64,000 bases of DNA from JBBQVS01 sp964250765 (GTDB taxonomy: Bacteria; Chloroflexota; Ktedonobacteria; Ktedonobacterales; Ktedonobacteraceae), in NCBI GenBank assembly GCA_964250765.1, contig CAXUHF010000004.1, forward strand, positions 17,981 through 81,980, given 5' to 3'. The position numbers and the translations under genes are program-made. Below are positions 33,784 to 42,288 of the stretch, one piece after another (the stretch's first letter is position 1; each line of letters starts with the position of its first letter). A model generated the notes under the pieces. That model saw nothing but the letters and a program-made list of their open reading frames with translations. It was not told where the DNA came from and searched no databases.

Positions 33784-35103
33784 ATGCCTATCGTACCTGC
33801 CGCCGTTCAAAAGCGCTCCGCGCGTTTTGCCAGCCAACGCTGGCTTCTCGATACTGTCATCAAGCTCATTGGTCCAGAGTGGGACCAACCCCGACTCCTG
33901 TATATGAGTGCCCCATGCAGCCCAGACGCTCAGTCCGCGATTATGGGGCTTCGTGCTACTATTAAGAAGTATGACGACATGGCTCCCGAAATGACCAAAG
34001 CCGCTCGCCGTATGGAACTGCGAGCCAAGCAAATGCTGCAGCAGGGCCACACCGTGACTGCTAGCGATTACTTCTTCGCTGCCTCAGTCCTGTACGGTGG
34101 TGCCCAGTGGCCCATCTTCGACAACACCCCTTTCAACCTCGCACTCGGAGAAAAGAAGAACGAGTGCTATATGGAATACATTCGCTTAGCCGATCACCCT
34201 GTCGAACGGGTAGAGATTCCCTATCAGGGCCGAACATTGGCGGGCTACTTCCACCTGCCACTAGGTTACTCTGGGGGGCGTCTGCCGTGTCTGGTCATGG
34301 TTAGCGGTATGGATGGCATCAAGGAATTCACGATCTCCTCGTCGGCGGATCGCTACCTGCGGCGTGGCTTCGCGTGCTTATGCCTCGACGGTCCTGGGCA
34401 GGGTGAGTCTCTGACGCGCGGCATCTGGTACGATCCGGAGACCTACGGCGAGTGCGGTACCTCCGCTTACGAGTGGCTGGCAAACAGGAGCGAGGTCGAT
34501 ACCGACAAGGTCATGGCCTTTGGCCTCAGCTTTGGGTCCTACTGGGCCACTCAGATCACAGCAGCGGAGCCACGTTATGCTGCCTGCGCTGTCACCTACA
34601 CCTGCTTCGAGCCGCAGGACTACCCCTTACTGCAGATGGCTTCGCCGACATTCAAACAGCGACTCATGTATATGACGGGCATCCATGACGAAGCCGCCTT
34701 CGACGCTATGACGGAGAAACTGGATGTCCGACCTTTGAGCGAGAAGATTCGCGTCCCGTACTTGGTGATCGCGGGGGAGGACGACGAGCTGAGCGATGTC
34801 GGCTACACGTTCGAGCATTTGAACCATGTGCAAGGACCCAAGACGCTGGTCCTCTACAGCGGAGAATTGCACGGGTTGGGGGATACCCGTTCGAGCCAAC
34901 TAGGTCCATTTAACCTTGTCCTTCTAGCAGACTGGCTCCGTGACCGGGCAGATGGCAAGCCATTGGACTCGGAGTACATCGTGGTGGACTCACAAGGGCA
35001 ATTGCACAGTCAGCCCTGGGGCGAGAACCGCGTTTACGAGTACGGGGCACCGATGGACTTCCGGCACCTGTTCGGAGACACTCCAGAGACGGGTACGGCG
35101 TAG
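33784..35103 (+). CDS. Alpha/beta hydrolase, FrsA/DHPON-hydrolase-like
   Basis: A 439-aa protein. An N-terminal helical cap of about 150 residues (YFFAASVLYGGAQW) is followed by the hydrolase core: EIPYQGRTLAGYFHLP, MVSGMDG (oxyanion region), the nucleophile elbow GLSFGSYWA near residue 248, AGEDDELSD (acid) and HGLGD (His). This matches 2,6-dihydroxypseudooxynicotine-hydrolase-like and FrsA-like C-C bond or ester hydrolases. ATG 33784 has AAAGGAAG 6 bases upstream; the open frame further up crosses the operator. Expression is probably controlled by the MarR protein at 35223-35678. GC is higher than in the flanks, suggesting transfer. Confidence 0.82.
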   Translation: MPIVPAAVQKRSARFASQRWLLDTVIKLIGPEWDQPRLLYMSAPCSPDAQSAIMGLRATIKKYDDMAPEMTKAARRMELRAKQMLQQGHTVTASDYFFAASVLYGGAQWPIFDNTPFNLALGEKKNECYMEYIRLADHPVERVEIPYQGRTLAGYFHLPLGYSGGRLPCLVMVSGMDGIKEFTISSSADRYLRRGFACLCLDGPGQGESLTRGIWYDPETYGECGTSAYEWLANRSEVDTDKVMAFGLSFGSYWATQITAAEPRYAACAVTYTCFEPQDYPLLQMASPTFKQRLMYMTGIHDEAAFDAMTEKLDVRPLSEKIRVPYLVIAGEDDELSDVGYTFEHLNHVQGPKTLVLYSGELHGLGDTRSSQLGPFNLVLLADWLRDRADGKPLDSEYIVVDSQGQLHSQPWGENRVYEYGAPMDFRHLFGDTPETGTA

Positions 35104-35222
35104 CGCGGCGGTTGAAATGCCACACCTCGAAACAGAGAAGTCCTCGCTGGGTCCGTTTCCCATTCATGGAACCAACGCGACGATGATCCATGACTTCAGC
35201 AGAGGTGGCAGAGCAATGTGTT

Positions 35223-35678
35223 TCACCGCTTGCCATCTCTGTTCTCAAGAATCACTGTCGTCAAGTGGCGAAGTAAGGCCAGGAGGTGTTCCATCTCCTG
35301 GCTCCCAAGCTGTTCACTCCACTGCGCTTGTGTTTCCAGTATGGTCTGGCTCACGACCACCTGGGCTGCTTGACCCTTTGTCGTGCGGCGCACCAATTGC
35401 GCTCGTCCGTCAGTTGGATCTGGAACGCGTTCGACGTAGCCATGTTCCTCCAGAGAGGCAACGAGGTATCCCATCGCTTGCTTAGTCATATCAGCACGTT
35501 CTGCCAGATCAACAACACGATCCCCCGTGTCACTGAGATACAGAAAGATGGGCAGATAGGCTGGACGCAGTTCGTGAAATCCAGCAGCAGCATAAGCTTC
35601 TAGGACATGCTGCTGGATGATGCTAAAAGGGATGGCAAGCAGACCACCAAGCAACAGTTCTTTGATTCGTACCGTCAT
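35223..35678 (-). CDS. MarR-family transcriptional regulator
   Basis: A 151-aa winged-helix regulator. The DNA-binding part runs YLSDTGDRVVDLAERADMTKQAMGYLVASLEEHGYVERVPDPTDGRAQLVRRTTKG, with the DxRA wing typical of MarR. ATG 35678 has GAGG 5 bases upstream; the longer frame passes through the operator. The TATAGACA-N7-TGTCTATA site lies 35-57 bases upstream and also at the hydrolase promoter, so it likely represses both and responds to the hydrolase's substrate. Confidence 0.88.
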   Translation of the reverse strand: MTVRIKELLLGGLLAIPFSIIQQHVLEAYAAAGFHELRPAYLPIFLYLSDTGDRVVDLAERADMTKQAMGYLVASLEEHGYVERVPDPTDGRAQLVRRTTKGQAAQVVVSQTILETQAQWSEQLGSQEMEHLLALLRHLTTVILENRDGKR

Positions 35679-35712
35679 AACATCCTCGATAAGAGCAATA
35701 ACATTTTTCCCA

Positions 35713-35735
35713 TATAGACAATACTTTTGTCTATA
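35713..35735 (-). promoter_or_regulatory. MarR operator at the marR promoter
   Basis: TATAGACA (35713-35720), seven bases, TGTCTATA (35728-35735), identical in half-site and spacing to the hydrolase operator. On the minus strand an extended -10, TGCTATACT, lies just upstream (about 35748-35740), so binding would block the transcription start. Confidence 0.78.
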
Positions 35736-35952
35736 CGAGAGAGTATAGCACATGAGAAAAGAATCTCTTTCACGGGACATCAACTCACATGTTTGGTGAA
35801 GCTAAGTTTCACGCAAGTCGATGTTGTCAGTGGAATGGAAAGTCGCGCTTAGAGCACATGATCAGTCTGGAAGTGACGCCATTTCAAGCCTGAGAAGGTG
35901 TGCAGAGACGTCTCACAAACGTTGATTTCTTGCGACTGTGAGGGAGTATCTA

Positions 35953-36585
35953 TCAGGAATCAGTGCGCCAATTGCTTCCGGCCAATCCATAAAGAAGAAG
36001 CGCGACAATCTGCTCAGGCAAGTGATCATCCAGGGGACGATGTGTGACCTGCGACCGAGCCAGGAGTGGCCCTATCGCAGCTTCCACGAGAAAGTCAGCA
36101 TCGACCTCCTCAGAAAGTTCTCCACGTGCTTGGGCTCTCTGGACAATCGCTACGGTCTTGCTCAGCCGATCACTCCAATAAGCAAGGCGCACTTCTTCTA
36201 GTTCCGGCTGGCTGTTGGGTCCCACGACAATCTGTGAGATCACCTGTCCCAACGGCGTCTGGATGCGTGCAATGATTCCACGCAGCAGTTCGAGCAGATC
36301 ACCTGGAAAACTTCCTGTATCTGGCGTTGGTGTCTCTAAAGCACTATAATCCTGCAACGCTTCCGCTACTATTGCTGCCTTGGTTCCCCAGCGGCGAAAC
36401 AGCGAGACTTCATTGACGCCTGATCGCGCGGCAATGTCTTTTGTCGTCATCCCTTCATAGCCTCGTTGACGTAAGAGTTCGAGCGTGGCTGCCAGCACTC
36501 CCTGCCGAACACGCGTGCTTCGTCCACCGAGGCGTCTTTTTGGCTCTGCTGCTTTCTGGATAGGAACGGGTAGATGGTTCTTCAT
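35953..36585 (-). CDS. TetR-family transcriptional regulator
   Basis: A 210-aa regulator. HTH region: TRVRQGVLAATLELLRQRGYEGMTTKDIAARSGVNEVSLFRRWGTKAAIVAEAL, residues about 24-80, with a C-terminal ligand domain (TetR_C-like, PLLARSQV). ATG 36585 lies only six bases behind TATACT of the palindromic promoter, so the message may start at or very near the ATG (leaderless). A GTG two codons upstream is the alternative. The divergent target is probably the membrane protein at 36734. Confidence 0.88.
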   Translation of the reverse strand: MKNHLPVPIQKAAEPKRRLGGRSTRVRQGVLAATLELLRQRGYEGMTTKDIAARSGVNEVSLFRRWGTKAAIVAEALQDYSALETPTPDTGSFPGDLLELLRGIIARIQTPLGQVISQIVVGPNSQPELEEVRLAYWSDRLSKTVAIVQRAQARGELSEEVDADFLVEAAIGPLLARSQVTHRPLDDHLPEQIVALLLYGLAGSNWRTDS

Positions 36586-36662
36586 AACCACAGTATATCA
36601 GAGAGAGAAGGGAAAAGTAAGTGGTACTTGCTTTTCCCTTCTCTCTCTGATATACTGTGGTT
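36586..36662. promoter_or_regulatory. 77-bp palindrome acting as symmetric divergent promoter
   Basis: Arms of 32 perfect bases (AACCACAGTATATCAGAGAG then AGAAGGGAAAAG) continue past one mismatch. Each arm carries TATACT in the outward sense, with a TT(A/G)CTT about 17 bases upstream, so the same sequence faces both the tetR gene (minus) and the membrane protein gene (plus). The TetR protein probably binds within it. Confidence 0.7.
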
Positions 36663-36733
36663 AAAGCAAGTAATGCTTTCTTTAGAAACGAAAGGAAGAA
36701 CTGTATGCCATCTCTTTCCGTGAAGGTCGAGAT

Positions 36734-37216
36734 ATGAGTGGTTGGGAAAATTTTTTCCTAGGTGAATTAGGTGCGTCAGCCGCGCTGGCTGGACTCATCT
36801 TTGTCGGACTCTCCATCAACTTACAAAAGATTATGGAGACGTCACACTTACCAAATCGGGTATTAGAAGCCTTGGTGGTATTGGTCGCTGTCCTCTTTCT
36901 TGCTTCGCTCATGCTGATCCCGAATCAGTCCTTCCTTGCCATTGGAATCGAAGTCCTGCTCCTTGGACTCTGTGAGTGGATCATCATCATGGTTCTGCAA
37001 ATCGACAGTCTGCGCAAAATGCAAGCGAAGTTTCGTCTGGCATTCGCACGGGTTATTCTCATCTGTCAAATGGCAACCCTCTCGTTGATCATTGCGGGCG
37101 TTGTCTTCCTGACAGGAGGAACGGAGGGCTTCTATTGGATTGTTGCAGCAACGTTGCTCTCCTTCCTCGCCACTTTTTTTGATACCTGGGTCTTAGTGAT
37201 TGAGATTAATCGGTAG
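36734..37216 (+). CDS. Membrane protein of unknown function, five helices
   Basis: A 160-aa protein with about five membrane helices (near residues 15-30, 45-65, 70-90, 110-130, 135-155). The first part is GELGASAALAGLIFVGLSINL; the C-terminus is EINR. I do not recognise a named family. It is divergent to the TetR gene across the palindromic promoter, so it may be a TetR-controlled membrane protein. Its last about 330 bases recur inverted at 39944-40272. Confidence 0.7.
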   Translation: MSGWENFFLGELGASAALAGLIFVGLSINLQKIMETSHLPNRVLEALVVLVAVLFLASLMLIPNQSFLAIGIEVLLLGLCEWIIIMVLQIDSLRKMQAKFRLAFARVILICQMATLSLIIAGVVFLTGGTEGFYWIVAATLLSFLATFFDTWVLVIEINR

Positions 37217-37218
37217 GA
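36890..37218 (+). repeat. Inverted duplicated segment, copy 1
   Basis: The 3' part of the membrane protein gene. It matches the complement of 39944-40272 with roughly nine of ten bases identical by eye. The P450/ferredoxin/TetR cassette lies between the two copies. Confidence 0.75.
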
Positions 37219-37377
37219 AGCCAATTTGAGCAACTCAAGTGAACGATGCGATGCTCAAGTTGGCTTCTGTGCCGATTAACATCATCAAGTAAAGGTAGAA
37301 AAGCTTTTGTACCAGTTCTTTCGGAAACCAGCATGTTTCAAACAAATCATCCACGCTCAGGGATGATATGATCAGGG

Positions 37378-38637
37378 TTAATTCCAGATGACGGGCAAAT
37401 GCGCAGGTCCAAACGTCGCTGTCTCATCCGGTCGCCAAGGCACCTCTTCGGGAGCAACCGCTAGCCGGATATTTGGCAAGCGTCGGAGCAATGTAGTCCA
37501 CAGGACTTGTAATTCCATGCGTGCGACCTGCTGTCCGAGGCAGGCATGAATCCCCCGACCAAAGGTGACCATCGGGTTGATTTCCCGATCAAAGTTTATC
37601 TCTCTGGCATCAGGAAAGACGGACTCGTCATTATTTGCCGCGAGCACATCTAACATTAACACCGATCCCGGATGGATTGTGGTTCCACTCAAGGTTATAT
37701 CACCGCGTGCAATGCGTGGACGTGCCCAACCAATCGGCGTGATACGCAAGATTTCTTCAATGGCTCTCGCCATGCGCTCTGAATCGTCCAGACGCTCACG
37801 CAACTGGGCAATCAGCTCGGGACGTTGCAGCAGTATAAAGGCAGAGTTGGTAAATGTTGTACTCACTGTCTCGAAGCCAGCAGCGATAAGTCCTCCAGCG
37901 AGCGAGATCAGCTCCTGTTGAGTAATGACCTCATCTCCCTGCTCAAACGCTTTTACTAAGGTTCCAAGCACAGTGTCGCCTGGCTGCTGGCGCTCTCGCT
38001 CAATGAGAGGGAACAGATAGGCACCCATCTGCATCTGCTCCGACTGGAGTTCTTGTACGGAGATCGTGGTTGAGATCAGAGCGTTTCCCCACTTACGAAA
38101 CTGAAGTTCATCTTTGGCAGGCACGCCGAGCATTTCGCAGACCACTGCCATCGGCGTTTGAATAGCATAGTCTTCAAACAGGTCTACTGGCGGTCCAGCT
38201 TGCTCCATGGCATCCACGAGCGTGTTGGTCAACGCAACCACACGCGGCATCAGTGCATTCGCCGCTTTCACCGTGAACGCCTGAGTGATCAGACGGCGCG
38301 TCTTATTGTGGCGGGCATCGGATACGCTGAACAGGGACTCTCCTTCTCCACCACTGCCCACCGTTTGTCCAACAGTAGTACGAGGCACGTCGCCATCCGA
38401 AACCTGAATCATTCCACTCTTTGGATCGGACCAAGCCTTAACGACATCATCATGTCGAGTCAACAGGAATGCATCTCCACCAAAGGGCATCTGCACAGGT
38501 GCAACCGGACATTCCCGTCGCACCCGATCATAGATCGCAGGACATTCCAGGCTATGGTCAGCAAAGGGAATGGGATATGTGAGCTTTTCTTCTGATGACG
38601 TTGTTTGCGGGTCATTCGTGTTATCTATTGATGTCAT
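37378..38637 (-). CDS. Cytochrome P450
   Basis: A 419-aa soluble bacterial P450. The I-helix oxygen motif is LIAAGFETVST, the K-helix ExxR is EEILR, and the heme-binding FGRGIHACLGQQVAR near residue 360 holds the thiolate Cys. ATG 38637 has AAAGGA about 10 bases upstream. It is co-transcribed with its ferredoxin (45 bases upstream) and a TetR gene. It inserts oxygen into an unknown small molecule, likely for detoxification or secondary metabolism. Confidence 0.93.
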   Translation of the reverse strand: MTSIDNTNDPQTTSSEEKLTYPIPFADHSLECPAIYDRVRRECPVAPVQMPFGGDAFLLTRHDDVVKAWSDPKSGMIQVSDGDVPRTTVGQTVGSGGEGESLFSVSDARHNKTRRLITQAFTVKAANALMPRVVALTNTLVDAMEQAGPPVDLFEDYAIQTPMAVVCEMLGVPAKDELQFRKWGNALISTTISVQELQSEQMQMGAYLFPLIERERQQPGDTVLGTLVKAFEQGDEVITQQELISLAGGLIAAGFETVSTTFTNSAFILLQRPELIAQLRERLDDSERMARAIEEILRITPIGWARPRIARGDITLSGTTIHPGSVLMLDVLAANNDESVFPDAREINFDREINPMVTFGRGIHACLGQQVARMELQVLWTTLLRRLPNIRLAVAPEEVPWRPDETATFGPAHLPVIWN

Positions 38638-38682
38638 GAATGGGTATTCCTTTCGCTTTGAGAACAATGAGATACAATCTCA

Positions 38683-38925
38683 CTAACTATTACTAGTCTC
38701 TTCTACAATGGTCAGCTCTGTGGTCTGTTCCTCGTCTTCTATATGGAAAACGCCTGCTGGACACAGCTCGACAGCTTGTCTGACGCGATTCACTAATGCA
38801 AGAGGAGGGTGTTCGTGTAAAATGTGGACGACGCCATCCTCGTCGCGTTGCCCAAAAACCTGGGGACTGGCGAGGACACAGGAACCGCTCGCGATACATT
38901 TATCGGTTGAAGCGATAACACGCAT
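38683..38925 (-). CDS. Ferredoxin of the P450-associated [3Fe-4S]/[4Fe-4S] type
   Basis: An 80-aa protein with CIASGSC (residues 10-16) and ELCPAGVF near residue 55. The single-cluster spacing and the small residue at one ligand place fit P450 ferredoxins. It passes electrons to the P450 encoded 45 bases downstream. The ferredoxin reductase is not in the cassette and must come from elsewhere. Confidence 0.9.
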   Translation of the reverse strand: MRVIASTDKCIASGSCVLASPQVFGQRDEDGVVHILHEHPPLALVNRVRQAVELCPAGVFHIEDEEQTTELTIVEETSNS

Positions 38926-38986
38926 GGGTCTCTTCCTTTCTTTCGAGTGCGCCTTGCTAGGATCGCGCTGAGCGATCCTAGCAAGC

Positions 38987-39595
38987 CTATTCTTTGGTCT
39001 TCTCGAGAAGCATTGTCAGCAGGAAATGGGAAAGGTGCTGAGTGAGTTCCTCAAGTGAGTCATCCATTCCTAGTACATCAACGGCAGTGTTGATCGCTCC
39101 TATGATCGTTACTGCTGCCATGTCTTGATCGAGATCCTGGCGGAAGATACCCGCGCGGATGCCGCGAGCGATCAGCCCTCGAGGGATCTCAAGAAACTGG
39201 ATACGCGTGGCTTGGCTGTAGGAGGAATCCAAGAGTTTTGTCAACCTGGGATCATGTATCACCGCAAAAAGATACTGGTACTGTTGCTGCACTTGCAGGG
39301 CTGCAAGCATAAGAGCCTGGAGGGCTGCACGAGGATCATCTGCGTGCGCTGCCTGAGTCGCTTGCAATTGTGCAAGAGCATCCGCAACAACCCGTTGGAC
39401 AATCGCTCGCAAGAGGTCTTCACGATTGGCGAAGTGACCATACAGTGTGCCAACACCGAGATGGGCTTGTCTAGCAACTTCATTCATTTCGAGATCCAGT
39501 CCACATTCAGCAAAAACGGACTGAGCTACTTGAAGAATACGTGCTCGGTTTGCCGTAGCATCAGCGCGTTTCGTCGATCCTCCCGAATGCACCAT
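38987..39595 (-). CDS. TetR-family regulator of the P450 cassette
   Basis: A 202-aa regulator starting at ATG 39595, behind GGGGGTGGAG. HTH: RARILQVAQSVFAECGLDLEMNEVARQAHLGVGTLYGHFANREDLLRAIV, a strong TetR signature. The C-terminus resembles the SbtR-like ligand domain. It reads into the ferredoxin and P450 genes in the same direction, 61 bases ahead, so it probably controls its own operon. Confidence 0.88.
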   Translation of the reverse strand: MVHSGGSTKRADATANRARILQVAQSVFAECGLDLEMNEVARQAHLGVGTLYGHFANREDLLRAIVQRVVADALAQLQATQAAHADDPRAALQALMLAALQVQQQYQYLFAVIHDPRLTKLLDSSYSQATRIQFLEIPRGLIARGIRAGIFRQDLDQDMAAVTIIGAINTAVDVLGMDDSLEELTQHLSHFLLTMLLEKTKE

Positions 39596-39945
39596 GTTCT
39601 CCACCCCCTTTGGCACACACAGAAAGATGCATGCCTATAAATCGAAGTCGAATTCCTATTCACATTATGGCAGGTACAGGTAGGAGTTGTCAAGCTTGCC
39701 GAAAATGCCATCGTATGGTTGAAATATCCCTTACCGTTGATAGCGTGGGACTTTTGACCCATTTTTAGCACTTCCAACCTTTTGTCTCACAATTCCCGTC
39801 AATTGTCTGGTCTTTTGAGATTCTTCAAGGGGCGTTCGTGCTCGTGGAGATGGTGCGCTACAATCTCAAAAAAGGAGAGCAACATGTCGCAGAAAACGGC
39901 TGATTGAGAGTGTGAACGAAGATATTCCCATCTCCCATTCCTTTC
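39596..39945. other. Intergenic region behind the duplicated segment
   Basis: About 350 bases. A short self-complementary TCGACTTCGA box upstream of tetR (about 39648-39657) may be its operator. On the plus strand a short open end (LVEMVRYNLKKGEQHVAENG, stop at 39903) looks like a gene remnant I cannot place. Confidence 0.4.
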
Positions 39946-40272
39946 CTACCGATTAATCTCAATCACTAAGACCCAGGCATCGAAAAAAGTGGTGAGGAAG
40001 GAGAGCAACGTCGCTGCAACAATCCAATAGAAGCCCTCAATTCCTCCTGTCAGGAAGACAACGCCCGCAATGATCAACGAGAGGGTTGCCATTTGGCAGA
40101 CAAGAATAACCCGTGCGAATGCCAGACGAAACTTCGCTGGCATTTTGTGCAGGCTGTCGATTTGCAGAAACACGATGATGAGCCACTCACAGCTCCCAAG
40201 GAGCAGGACTTCGATTCCAATAGCAAGGAAGGACTGATTCGGGATCAGTAGGAGCGAAGTAAGAAAGAGGAC
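39944..40272 (-). repeat. Inverted duplicated segment, copy 2
   Basis: The reverse copy of 36890-37218, with scattered substitutions mainly at third positions. Together they flank the P450 cassette. Confidence 0.75.
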
Positions 40273-40446
40273 AGCAACCAAAATCTTCCGAACGGACAGA
40301 GACCCGATGACCCAAGTGTTGATCCAGAAAAAACGGGTCTCCTCCTCGGACAACGAGTCCATCTGATGGGCAAAACCGATCCGCGAATAGAGTTGCGGTG
40401 CTCGTGCCAGACGCTTCTCCAATCCTGGCGTACCGAGCAAAATCAA
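39946..40446 (-). pseudogene. Chimera of AAA-ATPase remnant and second copy of the membrane protein
   Basis: The first about 50 residues (ILLGTPGLEKRLARAPQLYS then RIGFAHQMDSLSEEETRF) match the region of AAA helper ATPases of transposons (TniB/IS21-helper type). The frame extends upstream a further 12 codons to a stop without a Walker A motif. From about residue 57 the protein becomes the C-terminal 110 residues of the 36734 membrane protein, nearly identical. The result is a recombination product without either protein's functional whole. Confidence 0.65.
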
Positions 40447-40541
40447 GCCAAATCCCCTACGATCATAGTTTACATCCTTTTGCTGTTGTCAGGGTAAGAA
40501 GTCTGTAAACGTCCCACTAATGTCGGTTCCGACATGAAACT

Positions 40542-41222
40542 TTATTGTGTTACCTTCTCTACATCAAGAATAAGGTTGGCTATCTCGCTCAGATTCGCTC
40601 CGATAATGTCTGGACGTGGAACGAGGGGATCGAGTACTTTTCCAGGTCTAGCAACAAAGGCCGCTGCGCAACCAGCACTCAATGCTCCAGCAATATCCCA
40701 GTCATGCGCTGCTACTAAGCGGACTTGATGCCTTGACACTCCTAGTTGCTCTGCAGCCATATGATAAGGCTCATACGCAGGTTTCAAGCGATGAACAGTA
40801 TCAGCAGATAGGACCTGCTCGAAAAGATCACGCAATCCCGCATTCGTGAGTTGCGCTTCGGCTACTTCTTGTGTTGAGTTTGTCAAGGTGGCGAGGCGTA
40901 GACCAGCATTACGTAGACGCTCGAGGCTTGAACGCACCTCAGGATGAGGAGGAAGTTGTTTCATCGTATCGCTCAGTCTTCTCCTATCTGTATCTGCAAG
41001 CGTCACTCCTCTGGATAATGCCACTATCTCTAGGGCAGCCGCACCAATCGCACCAAAGTCTGAGTACGTATGTGTAACGGTTGAGACCAGTGCCGAATGA
41101 ATCATTTGCATGAACCACTCTTGACGCACTATCGCAGTTCCAAAAAGATCGACAAACAATGAATCAAGTGCTTGTAAATCGAGCAGCGTCTCATTAACAT
41201 CAAAGACAAGGACCCGTGCCAT
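40542..41222 (-). CDS. Type II haloacid dehalogenase-like HAD hydrolase
   Basis: A 226-aa HAD protein. The nucleophile motif is VFDVNETLLD at the N-terminus, motif II TLTNST, motif III KPAYEPYHMAA and the acidic loop AAHDWDIAGA. FDVNETL and the order of motifs fit L-2-haloacid dehalogenases, which hydrolyse halogenated acids, although many such annotations have other substrates. No catalytic loss is seen. Confidence 0.88.
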   Translation of the reverse strand: MARVLVFDVNETLLDLQALDSLFVDLFGTAIVRQEWFMQMIHSALVSTVTHTYSDFGAIGAAALEIVALSRGVTLADTDRRRLSDTMKQLPPHPEVRSSLERLRNAGLRLATLTNSTQEVAEAQLTNAGLRDLFEQVLSADTVHRLKPAYEPYHMAAEQLGVSRHQVRLVAAHDWDIAGALSAGCAAAFVARPGKVLDPLVPRPDIIGANLSEIANLILDVEKVTQ

Positions 41223-41397
41223 CGCTTTTTCCTTTCATATGATCATCACTGGATAAACGTTAACACATTGTGTTCTTCGGTAATCGTTACTGTATTCGCC
41301 TGTCAGTGTCTTTCTGACGAAAAGATACGACGTACCATATAACTAGGAAAACTGCTCATGGAGCAGTCGAGTCACAGAGCAAGAGAAATTGGCTAGA

Positions 41398-41424
41398 GAA
41401 GCCTGTTGATGACCAACAGGCTTC
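41398..41424. terminator. Terminator hairpin
   Basis: GAAGCCTGTTG, five bases, CAACAGGCTTC, followed on the plus side by TTCTTC. A second short hairpin ACTGCTC/GAGCAGT lies at 41351-41367. They end the DUF998 gene (minus strand). Confidence 0.6.
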
Positions 41425-41486
41425 TTCTTCACTCACATCTGGGTAAGTGTATAGTACTATCCCGTTTCCTTGTGGTCAACTCATGA

Positions 41487-42188
41487 TCATCCGGGAAAAG
41501 AAGGCTGCATGGAGCCACTCTCCTCGGTATATTTGCCCTCCTGGAATTCTGCGTGGAGTCGCGCTGCAACTGCGGATACCCAACCGAGAGCAATAGCCGC
41601 CGTAACGGTAATCGCCGGGATGGTATTGGTTGTGAAACCAACTGCTATGAAAACTGGAATGACAATGCCCGTTGCGACACTGTAGATGCTCCACCCATGC
41701 TGTCCGAGGGCGCGAAACCTGCGGAAAAAGACAAAACAGGCCGCAATCAACGGAATGAATATGATGGCAAAGGCAACGTAGTGCACGATTGCATGACCGC
41801 TCATAGGCAACACCATGCCAGCCGGGGCACCGGGAGGAAAGCTATATCCTGCATCTGGATGGAAGGTGCCAGCCAAGATTAACCCCAGGCCGCACGCCGC
41901 AATGAGTAGTGGTCCCCAGGTTCCTCCTTTGCTCCCAGCGAACGCTCTTCGCATGCCTATGGCACATGCAAGTGCGAGCAGCCCCGCGATGATGAAATTG
42001 GCAATCTGAATCCACCCGAGGTCTCCGAGGCTCAGCAGGCTGATAGGAGTCCGGCGAACATCGAAGCCTGCGCGGGTGAAGAACTGAATAATCAGCACGA
42101 CAAAGAACAGGGGAGCGAGGGTGATACCGCAGATCAGCAAGCCTTGTGTCAGCTTGCGAGAAGCTGTCCCTCGTCTGTATAAACTCAT
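41487..42188 (-). CDS. DUF998 membrane protein
   Basis: A 233-aa protein with about six membrane helices. Family features are the GWIQIANFIIAGLLALACAIGMRRA block, FHPDAGYSFPPGAP and GHAIVHYVAFAIIF. The function of DUF998 proteins is not established. ATG has AAGGAG 7 bases upstream. Confidence 0.8.
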   Translation of the reverse strand: MSLYRRGTASRKLTQGLLICGITLAPLFFVVLIIQFFTRAGFDVRRTPISLLSLGDLGWIQIANFIIAGLLALACAIGMRRAFAGSKGGTWGPLLIAACGLGLILAGTFHPDAGYSFPPGAPAGMVLPMSGHAIVHYVAFAIIFIPLIAACFVFFRRFRALGQHGWSIYSVATGIVIPVFIAVGFTTNTIPAITVTAAIALGWVSAVAARLHAEFQEGKYTEESGSMQPSFPG

Positions 42189-42202
42189 CAGATACTCCTT
42201 CC

Positions 42203-42260
42203 TTGATGGTGTGTAGGTATATCTTTCACTTGCTTACAAGACATGCCTACACACCATCAA
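42203..42260. repeat. Inverted repeat between hydrolase and DUF998 genes
   Basis: Perfect 15-base arms (TTGATGGTGTGTAGG and complement) with a 28-base loop. It lies behind the hydrolase and directly ahead of the DUF998 start, so it may be a terminator or an operator. Confidence 0.6.
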
Positions 42261-42288
42261 ACTCTACTTTCTGCTTCATCAGGATGTT

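Noticed and set aside
34940..35485. Open frame of 181 codons on the plus strand
   Set aside because: It overlaps the end of the hydrolase and all of the marR 3' half in another frame and has no recognisable protein pattern.
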